From Streptomyces formicae (GTDB lineage: Bacteria > Actinomycetota > Actinomycetes > Streptomycetales > Streptomycetaceae), in the NCBI RefSeq assembly GCF_022647665.1, contig NZ_CP071872.1, positions 744,001 to 808,000 of the forward strand: DNA of 64,000 nt. Reading direction: 5' to 3'. A program made the translations under genes and the position numbers. The notes below the pieces were generated by a model. It had not been told where the DNA came from, did no database searches, and saw only the letters and a list, made by a program, of their open reading frames with translations. Position 1 is the stretch's first letter, and every line of letters begins with the position of its first letter. Shown piece after piece: positions 50,862 to 64,000 of the stretch.

Positions 50862-53800
50862 TTGGCCGCCTCGCGCAACGCCTCGACCGCGAATATGAAC
50901 AACGGCGCAAGCACCGCCCCGCTGCGCATCTCCTTTGCAAAGATCAAGGAGCCCCTCGAGGTTCCGAACCTCCTCGCGCTGCAGACCGAGAGCTTTGACT
51001 GGCTGCTCGGCAATGCCGCATGGAAGGCTCGTGTCGAGGCGGCTCTGGAGTCCGGACAGGACGTCCCCACGAAGTCCGGTCTGGAGGAGATCTTCGAGGA
51101 GATCTCTCCGATCGAGGACTTCTCCGGGTCGATGTCGCTGACCTTCCGCGACCACCGCTTCGAGCCCCCCAAGAACTCGATCGACGAGTGCAAGGAGCGC
51201 GACTTCACGTACGCCGCCCCGCTCTTCGTCACGGCCGAGTTCACCAACAACGAGACCGGCGAGATCAAGTCCCAGACGGTCTTCATGGGCGACTTCCCGC
51301 TCATGACCAACAAGGGCACCTTCGTCATCAACGGCACCGAGCGTGTCGTGGTGTCGCAGCTGGTCCGCTCGCCGGGTGTCTACTTCGACTCCTCCATCGA
51401 CAAGACGTCCGACAAGGACATCTTCTCGGCCAAGATCATCCCGTCCCGGGGTGCCTGGCTGGAGATGGAGATCGACAAGCGCGACATGGTCGGTGTCCGT
51501 ATCGACCGCAAGCGCAAGCAGTCCGTCACCGTCCTCCTGAAGGCTCTCGGCTGGACCACCGAGCAGATCCTCGAGGAGTTCGGCGAGTACGAGTCGATGC
51601 GCGCCACCCTGGAGAAGGACCACACCCAGGGCCAGGACGACGCGCTGCTCGACATCTACCGCAAGCTGCGCCCGGGCGAGCCCCCGACGCGTGAGGCCGC
51701 GCAGACGCTGCTCGAGAACCTGTACTTCAACCCGAAGCGCTACGACCTCGCCAAGGTCGGCCGCTACAAGGTCAACAAGAAGCTCGGCGCCGACGAGCCG
51801 CTGGACGCCGGCGTGCTCACCACCGACGACGTCATCGCGACCATCAAGTACCTGGTCAAGCTGCACGCCGGTGAGATCGAGACGGTCGGTGAGAACGGCA
51901 ACACCATCGTCGTCGAGACCGACGACATCGACCACTTCGGCAACCGTCGTCTGCGTAACGTCGGCGAGCTCATCCAGAACCAGGTCCGTACGGGTCTCGC
52001 CCGTATGGAGCGCGTCGTGCGCGAGCGCATGACCACCCAGGACGTCGAGGCGATCACGCCGCAGACCCTGATCAACATCCGGCCGGTCGTCGCCTCCATC
52101 AAGGAGTTCTTCGGCACCAGCCAGCTGTCCCAGTTCATGGACCAGAACAACCCGCTGTCGGGTCTGACCCACAAGCGCCGTCTGTCGGCGCTGGGCCCCG
52201 GCGGTCTGTCCCGTGAGCGGGCGGGCTTCGAGGTCCGAGACGTGCACCCGTCCCACTACGGACGCATGTGCCCGATCGAGACCCCCGAAGGCCCGAACAT
52301 CGGTCTGATCGGTTCGCTCGCCTCGTACGGCCGTGTCAACGCGTTCGGCTTCGTCGAGACGCCGTACCGCAAGGTCACCGACGGCCAGGTCACCGACGAG
52401 GTGGACTACCTGACCGCCGACGAGGAGGACCGCTACGTCATCGCGCAGGCCAACGCCGCGCTCGGCGACGACCTGCGGTTCGCCGAGGCCCGTGTCCTGG
52501 TGCGCCGCCGTGGCGGCGAGGTCGACTACGTCGCACCCGACGACGTGGACTACATGGACGTCTCGCCGCGCCAGATGGTGTCGGTCGCGACCGCCATGAT
52601 CCCGTTCCTCGAGCACGACGACGCCAACCGTGCCCTCATGGGCGCGAACATGATGCGCCAGGCCGTGCCGCTCATCAAGGCGGAGGCCCCGCTCGTCGGC
52701 ACCGGCATGGAGTACCGCTGCGCCACCGACGCCGGTGACGTGGTCAAGGCCGAGAAGGACGGTGTGATCCAGGAGCTCTCCGCGGACTACATCACCGTCG
52801 CCAACGACGACGGCACGTACAACACGTACCGCCTGGCCAAGTTCGCCCGCTCCAACCAGGGCACCTCGGTCAACCAGAAGGTCGTCGTCGCCGAGGGCGA
52901 CCGGGTCGTCGAGGGCCAGGTCCTGGCCGACGGTCCGGCCACCGAGAACGGTGAGATGGCGCTCGGCAAGAACCTGCTGGTCGCGTTCATGCCGTGGGAG
53001 GGTCACAACTACGAGGACGCGATCATCCTGTCGCAGCGCCTCGTGCAGGACGACGTCCTCTCCTCGATCCACATCGAGGAGCACGAGGTCGACGCCCGTG
53101 ACACCAAGCTCGGCCCGGAGGAGATCACCCGGGACATCCCGAACGTCTCCGAGGAGGTCCTCGCCGACCTCGACGAGCGCGGCATCATCCGTATCGGTGC
53201 CGAGGTCGTCGCCGGCGACATCCTGGTCGGCAAGGTCACCCCGAAGGGCGAGACCGAGCTGACGCCGGAGGAGCGCCTGCTCCGCGCGATCTTCGGTGAG
53301 AAGGCCCGTGAGGTCCGTGACACCTCGCTGAAGGTGCCGCACGGCGAGACCGGCAAGGTCATCGGCGTCCGCGTCTTCGACCGCGAGGAGGGCGACGAGC
53401 TGCCGCCGGGCGTGAACCAGCTGGTCCGCGTCTACGTCGCGCAGAAGCGCAAGATCACCGACGGTGACAAGCTCGCCGGCCGCCACGGCAACAAGGGCGT
53501 CATCTCCAAGATCCTGCCGATCGAGGACATGCCGTTCCTGGAGGACGGCACCCCGGTCGACATCATCCTCAACCCGCTCGGTGTCCCGTCCCGAATGAAC
53601 CCGGGACAGGTCCTGGAGATCCACCTCGGCTGGCTCGCCAGCCAGGGCTGGGACGTCTCCGGCCTCGCGGACGAGTGGGCCCAGCGCCTCCAGAACATCG
53701 GCGCCGACCAGGTCGACCCGCGTACCAACGTGGCGACGCCGGTCTTCGACGGTGCGCGCGAGGACGAGCTCGCGGGCCTGCTGGAGCACACGATCCCGAA

Positions 53801-54347
53801 CCGCGACGGCGACCGCATGGTCCTCCCGTCCGGCAAGGCGCGCCTGTTCGACGGCCGCTCCGGTGAGCCGTTCCCGGACCCGATCTCCGTCGGGTACATG
53901 TACATCCTCAAGCTCCACCACCTGGTCGACGACAAGCTGCACGCCCGCTCGACCGGTCCGTACTCGATGATCACCCAGCAGCCGCTGGGTGGTAAGGCTC
54001 AGTTCGGTGGCCAGCGCTTCGGTGAGATGGAGGTGTGGGCGCTGGAGGCTTATGGCGCCGCGTACGCCCTCCAGGAGCTGCTGACCATCAAGTCCGACGA
54101 CGTCACCGGCCGCGTGAAGGTCTACGAGGCCATCGTCAAGGGCGAGAACATCCCCGAGCCCGGCATCCCCGAGTCCTTCAAGGTGCTCATCAAGGAGATG
54201 CAGTCCCTGTGCCTCAACGTGGAGGTGCTGTCCTCGGACGGCATGTCCATCGAGATGCGCGACACCGACGAGGACGTCTTCCGCGCCGCGGAGGAGCTCG
54301 GTATCGACCTGTCCCGGCGCGAGCCGAGCAGCGTCGAAGAGGTCTGA
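50862..54347 (+). CDS. rpoB: DNA-directed RNA polymerase subunit beta
   Basis: 1161 residues from TTG 50862, chosen because GGAAGGA lies upstream and the N-terminus [20 protein letters not shown] matches the Streptomyces protein of the same length. The rifampicin region [20 protein letters not shown] with [10 protein letters not shown] is of the sensitive type. Other blocks: [55 protein letters not shown] and [20 protein letters not shown]. It builds the catalytic cleft with RpoC. Confidence 0.97.
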   Translation: MAASRNASTANMNNGASTAPLRISFAKIKEPLEVPNLLALQTESFDWLLGNAAWKARVEAALESGQDVPTKSGLEEIFEEISPIEDFSGSMSLTFRDHRFEPPKNSIDECKERDFTYAAPLFVTAEFTNNETGEIKSQTVFMGDFPLMTNKGTFVINGTERVVVSQLVRSPGVYFDSSIDKTSDKDIFSAKIIPSRGAWLEMEIDKRDMVGVRIDRKRKQSVTVLLKALGWTTEQILEEFGEYESMRATLEKDHTQGQDDALLDIYRKLRPGEPPTREAAQTLLENLYFNPKRYDLAKVGRYKVNKKLGADEPLDAGVLTTDDVIATIKYLVKLHAGEIETVGENGNTIVVETDDIDHFGNRRLRNVGELIQNQVRTGLARMERVVRERMTTQDVEAITPQTLINIRPVVASIKEFFGTSQLSQFMDQNNPLSGLTHKRRLSALGPGGLSRERAGFEVRDVHPSHYGRMCPIETPEGPNIGLIGSLASYGRVNAFGFVETPYRKVTDGQVTDEVDYLTADEEDRYVIAQANAALGDDLRFAEARVLVRRRGGEVDYVAPDDVDYMDVSPRQMVSVATAMIPFLEHDDANRALMGANMMRQAVPLIKAEAPLVGTGMEYRCATDAGDVVKAEKDGVIQELSADYITVANDDGTYNTYRLAKFARSNQGTSVNQKVVVAEGDRVVEGQVLADGPATENGEMALGKNLLVAFMPWEGHNYEDAIILSQRLVQDDVLSSIHIEEHEVDARDTKLGPEEITRDIPNVSEEVLADLDERGIIRIGAEVVAGDILVGKVTPKGETELTPEERLLRAIFGEKAREVRDTSLKVPHGETGKVIGVRVFDREEGDELPPGVNQLVRVYVAQKRKITDGDKLAGRHGNKGVISKILPIEDMPFLEDGTPVDIILNPLGVPSRMNPGQVLEIHLGWLASQGWDVSGLADEWAQRLQNIGADQVDPRTNVATPVFDGAREDELAGLLEHTIPNRDGDRMVLPSGKARLFDGRSGEPFPDPISVGYMYILKLHHLVDDKLHARSTGPYSMITQQPLGGKAQFGGQRFGEMEVWALEAYGAAYALQELLTIKSDDVTGRVKVYEAIVKGENIPEPGIPESFKVLIKEMQSLCLNVEVLSSDGMSIEMRDTDEDVFRAAEELGIDLSRREPSSVEEV

Positions 54348-54354
54348 CGGGTCT

Positions 54355-54383
54355 GGCCGGGGCTCCCACAAAGAGCCCCGGCC
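54355..54383 (+). other. Hairpin between rpoB and rpoC
   Basis: A perfect 11-bp stem, GGCCGGGGCTC/GAGCCCCGGCC, with loop CCACAAA in the 91-bp intergenic region. There is no T-tract, so more likely an mRNA processing or stability element than a full terminator. Confidence 0.6.
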
Positions 54384-54438
54384 GTCCCCGGACCCGTTCA
54401 GACCATTGACTTACGACCCTGAGAGGGATTGACGCATA

Positions 54439-58353
<3,915 letters not shown>

Positions 58354-58367
58354 GGCGTACGTCTGAC

Positions 58368-58403
58368 GAAGGGCGGTCACCCCGCACGGGGTGGCCGCCC
58401 TTC
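58368..58403 (+). terminator. Terminator after rpoC
   Basis: A 16-bp stem, GAAGGGCGGTCACCCC with GGGGTGGCCGCCCTTC (one T-G pair), and loop GCAC, 14 bp past the rpoC stop. Confidence 0.85.
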
Positions 58404-58637
58404 GGCGTGTCAGCGGCCGGCCGGGAGGGCGCCGGGAGGGGCGCCGGGCCGGCGTCGTGGGCCGGCAGGAGGCCCAGCGGGGTGCCCGCCATCAGACCCT
58501 GCACGGCGACCCCAGGGAGACGGCGACGAGCGTCAGCAGGGCCTTCCCGGGCCGGAGTTTCAGGACGGCGACGGTGGCGAAGGGGCGGCCGGCGGCCATG
58601 GCGAGTGGTCGGCGTGTCCGGTGTCCAGGCATTTGTT
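58404..58637. other. Region without an intact gene; possible minus-strand remnant
   Basis: On the minus strand an ATG at 58599 begins a frame (MAAGRPFATVAVLKLRPGKA) that stops after 35 codons. A shifted frame continues with coding-like sequence (GVAVQGLMAGTPLGLLPA). This may be a frameshifted short gene or chance in GC-rich DNA. Nothing else is visible before the rpsL promoter. Confidence 0.3.
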
Positions 58638-58666
58638 TTGACCGGAGTCATTGCGGTAGGTACGCT
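58638..58666 (+). promoter_or_regulatory. HrdB-type promoter for the rpsL-rpsG-fusA operon
   Basis: TTGACC (58638-58643), exact 17-bp spacer, TACGCT (58661-58666). The leader to rpsL is about 185 nt and contains the small inverted repeat GTTAG-ctttA-CTAAC near its end. Confidence 0.7.
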
Positions 58667-58858
58667 CAGACCTTGTGCCTGGGGTGTGCCCTGGCCCTCG
58701 TGCGTGCCTTCAACCGTATGGGGAGCCTGCACCGGCCACCGCAATCTGCGCTCTCTTTGCCTTGCGGCAGGAGCCTGCAGCATTCGACACACCCGACCGC
58801 GTGGGTCGGCGACGTTCCAGGTTAGCTTTACTAACGGCACACAGAAACCGGAGAAGTA

Positions 58859-59230
58859 GTGCCTACGATCCAGCAGCTGGTCCGCAAGGGCCGGCAGGAC
58901 AAGGTCGAGAAGAACAAGACGCCCGCACTCGAGGGTTCCCCTCAGCGCCGCGGCGTCTGCACGCGTGTGTTCACGACCACCCCGAAGAAGCCGAACTCGG
59001 CCCTCCGTAAGGTCGCGCGTGTGCGTCTGACCTCCGGTATCGAGGTCACGGCCTACATCCCGGGTGAGGGACACAACCTGCAGGAGCACTCCATCGTGCT
59101 CGTGCGTGGTGGCCGTGTGAAGGACCTGCCGGGTGTTCGCTACAAGATCATCCGCGGTTCGCTCGACACCCAGGGTGTCAAGAACCGCAAGCAGGCCCGC
59201 AGCCGCTACGGCGCCAAGAAGGAGAAGTAA
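58859..59230 (+). CDS. rpsL: 30S ribosomal protein S12
   Basis: 123 residues from GTG 58859, with GGAGAAG upstream. Signature [31 protein letters not shown] and [17 protein letters not shown]. Lys43 and Lys88, the sites changed in streptomycin-resistant mutants, are wild type. Lines the decoding centre. Confidence 0.97.
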   Translation: MPTIQQLVRKGRQDKVEKNKTPALEGSPQRRGVCTRVFTTTPKKPNSALRKVARVRLTSGIEVTAYIPGEGHNLQEHSIVLVRGGRVKDLPGVRYKIIRGSLDTQGVKNRKQARSRYGAKKEK

Positions 59231-59232
59231 GA

Positions 59233-59703
59233 ATGCCTCGTAAGGGCCCCGCCCCGAAGCGCCCGGTCATCATCGACCCGGTTTACGGTTCTCCTCTGGT
59301 GACCTCGCTGATCAACAAGATCCTGCTCAACGGCAAGCGTTCCACCGCTGAGCGCATCGTCTACGGCGCCATGGAAGGCCTCCGCGAGAAGACCGGCGCT
59401 GACCCGGTCATCACGCTGAAGCGCGCCCTCGAGAACGTCAAGCCGTCTCTCGAGGTCAAGTCCCGCCGTGTCGGTGGCGCCACCTACCAGGTGCCGATCG
59501 AGGTCAAGCCCGGTCGTGCCTCCACCCTCGCGCTGCGCTGGGTCGTGGGTTACTCCCGCGCCCGCCGCGAGAAGACCATGACCGAGCGCCTCATGAACGA
59601 GCTGCTGGATGCCTCGAACGGCCTCGGCGCTTCGGTCAAGAAGCGTGAGGACACGCACAAGATGGCCGAGTCCAACAAGGCCTTCGCGCACTACCGCTGG
59701 TAG
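59233..59703 (+). CDS. rpsG: 30S ribosomal protein S7
   Basis: 156 residues, starting two bases after rpsL. Signature [56 protein letters not shown] and the C-terminal [13 protein letters not shown]. Nucleates the 30S head and binds the E site. Confidence 0.97.
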   Translation: MPRKGPAPKRPVIIDPVYGSPLVTSLINKILLNGKRSTAERIVYGAMEGLREKTGADPVITLKRALENVKPSLEVKSRRVGGATYQVPIEVKPGRASTLALRWVVGYSRARREKTMTERLMNELLDASNGLGASVKKREDTHKMAESNKAFAHYRW

Positions 59704-59742
59704 TCGCAACCCCATCGAGAACCGAGAGAAGACGAAAGCCTT

Positions 59743-61869
<2,127 letters not shown>

Positions 61870-61905
61870 CTCACCCGAGTACACGCTTTAGGCTTGACGC
61901 CGTAA

Positions 61906-61949
61906 CCGTCGGGGCGTTCCCCGCGAACCCGTGAGGTTCGCCCCGACGG
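61906..61949 (+). other. Compound hairpin between fusA and tuf
   Basis: Outer 9-bp stem CCGTCGGGG/CCCCGACGG; inner 6-bp stem CGAACC/GGTTCG with loop CGTGA; a short alternative CGGGG/CCCCG overlaps. It may partly terminate fusA transcripts or be a processing site; tuf is often also transcribed separately in Streptomyces. Confidence 0.5.
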
Positions 61950-62021
61950 CCGGCACCACCAGCAAAGATCACCTGGCGCCGATGAGTAAGGCGTACAGAA
62001 CCACTCCACAGGAGGACCCCA

Positions 62022-63215
<1,194 letters not shown>

Positions 63216-63253
63216 GTCCTGGTGGTTTGACCTGGTAGCTCACCGAGCTGCAA

Positions 63254-63287
63254 GAAGGGCCCCGCACCTCTGGGTGCGGGGCCCTTC
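63254..63287 (+). terminator. Terminator after tuf
   Basis: A perfect 15-bp stem, GAAGGGCCCCGCACC with its complement, and loop TCTG. Confidence 0.88.
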
Positions 63288-63343
63288 GGCATGTGCGCAC
63301 GTCTGCGCGGCTGAGTGAGTTGAGTGAGCCGGGTGCCCGCGTG

Positions 63344-64000
63344 TCAGGCCCGGGTGGGGGCCGGGCGCCAGACCCACGGGTGGGCGTCCGCGCCCATGCC
63401 GACGGCCGTGGCACCGGAGGCGCCCAGGTGGAGCGCGGGGGAGTCCAGCGGCTCGACGCCCTGAGTGCGGGTCAGGATCCGCTGCCCGTCGCGCAGTCGG
63501 ATCCGGCCGCGGAGGTCCCGGCCGAGCAGTACCGGACCGGTGGGGGAGGGGGCCGCGGCGAGCGCGCCGTAACCGTCGAAGCCCGTGCGCAGCACCCGGC
63601 CGTCGGCCTGCACCGACGTCACCGCCGACTCGGCCGGCCGGCGGTAGTGGAGCTCCACGCCACCGCCGGGGGCGGGTACGGCGGTGAGCGTCTCACCGGC
63701 CGCCGTGGGCGCCCCCGCCGGCCGGAGGGTGAGCTCCTGGCCCGGCGTGTCCTGGGTCCAGTGGTGCACGCGGTCGCGGCCCGCGGCGTGGACATGGACA
63801 AGTCCGGCACCGTCCACGACCGCCGAGAGACCGTCCTGGATCCCGTCGGTGCCGACGGTGCCGTAGGTCTCGCCGCCGCCGAGATCGCGCCATCGGTCCC
63901 AGCGCCCGTCGCTGCCCCGCACGCGTGTGCTGAGGCCCTTGTCCGCGTTGCGTACGAAGAGGTGGACCCGCCCGTCGGGGGCGGCCACCGCGACCGGAAC
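63344..64000 (-). CDS. C-terminal part of a repeat-rich, propeller-like protein, cut by the window edge
   Basis: The minus-strand frame is open to the right edge, so at least 218 residues are the tail of a longer protein. It has recurring blade-like units of about 45-50 residues with patterns such as GRVHLFVRNADKGLSTRVRG, GRWDRWRDLGG, GLVHVHAAGRDRVHHWTQD and GRVLRTGFDGYGALAAAPSP. This resembles the fucose-lectin/PLL-type or BNR-like beta-propellers that are often secreted in Streptomyces. The signal peptide would lie outside the window. It is convergent with tuf. Confidence 0.55.
   Translation of the reverse strand, partial: VPVAVAAPDGRVHLFVRNADKGLSTRVRGSDGRWDRWRDLGGGETYGTVGTDGIQDGLSAVVDGAGLVHVHAAGRDRVHHWTQDTPGQELTLRPAGAPTAAGETLTAVPAPGGGVELHYRRPAESAVTSVQADGRVLRTGFDGYGALAAAPSPTGPVLLGRDLRGRIRLRDGQRILTRTQGVEPLDSPALHLGASGATAVGMGADAHPWVWRPAPTRA

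Noticed and set aside
50718..54371. Very long minus-strand open frame across rpoB
   Set aside because: Same antisense GC effect; composition is Leu/Asp/Val/Gly/Arg-rich without domain signatures.

Overview
The window is chromosomal DNA of a high-GC actinomycete, almost certainly a Streptomyces. GC-rich third codon positions, frequent GTG starts, ATGA/GTGA gene overlaps and the gene order all point that way. From memory the order resembles the S. coelicolor stretch that carries a second nuo cluster, murB, secE-nusG, rpoBC and fusA-tuf. All names come from motifs and context read by eye; no database search was possible.

Positions 1-3170 look like the right edge of an accessory (mobile) island. 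It holds an AdoHcy-hydrolase-like protein (with a rare TTA codon) beside a Nudix hydrolase, a short GntR repressor with a repeated operator, and small unknown genes. Directly after it lie decayed remnants of a VOC protein and an HxlR regulator, which may mark an insertion or deletion scar.

Positions 3600-28340 are a conserved arm: rarD; a divergent qorB/HxlR pair with a palindromic operator; a 2-oxoacid:ferredoxin oxidoreductase (korAB); a NarL-type response regulator with two duplicated sensor kinases; then a second complex I operon, nuoABCHIJKLMN, lacking nuoD, nuoE, nuoF and nuoG. Then come mscL, htpX, yccF, an APC permease, a GlsB/YeaQ-type protein, an alkB-ogt alkylation repair pair and yajQ.

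Positions 28550-39040 start with tRNA-Tyr, the site class used by the SLP1 integrative element, here apparently empty. There follow a SpoIIE-type phosphatase with GAF and PAS sensors, an SRPBCC protein, a GtrB/GtrA-like lipid-linked sugar cluster with a UDP-galactopyranose-mutase-like flavoprotein and a convergent multi-pass membrane protein, an NAD(P)-binding protein, and an amidohydrolase that has lost metal ligands.

Positions 39250-63290 are the housekeeping core: tRNA-Thr, tRNA-Met, rpmG, two MaoC-type dehydratase genes (hadA/hadB-like), murB, a divergent SDR/TetR pair with a twin operator, an adenosine-deaminase family enzyme, aspartate aminotransferase, tRNA-Trp, secE-nusG, rplK-rplA, rplJ-rplL with an L10 leader, rpoB-rpoC, rpsL-rpsG-fusA and tuf. 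The transcription units are separated by strong GC-rich hairpins and by recognisable HrdB-type promoters. The window ends inside a secreted-lectin-like or propeller-like gene on the minus strand.

No rRNA, CRISPR array, intact insertion sequence or biosynthetic gene cluster was seen.
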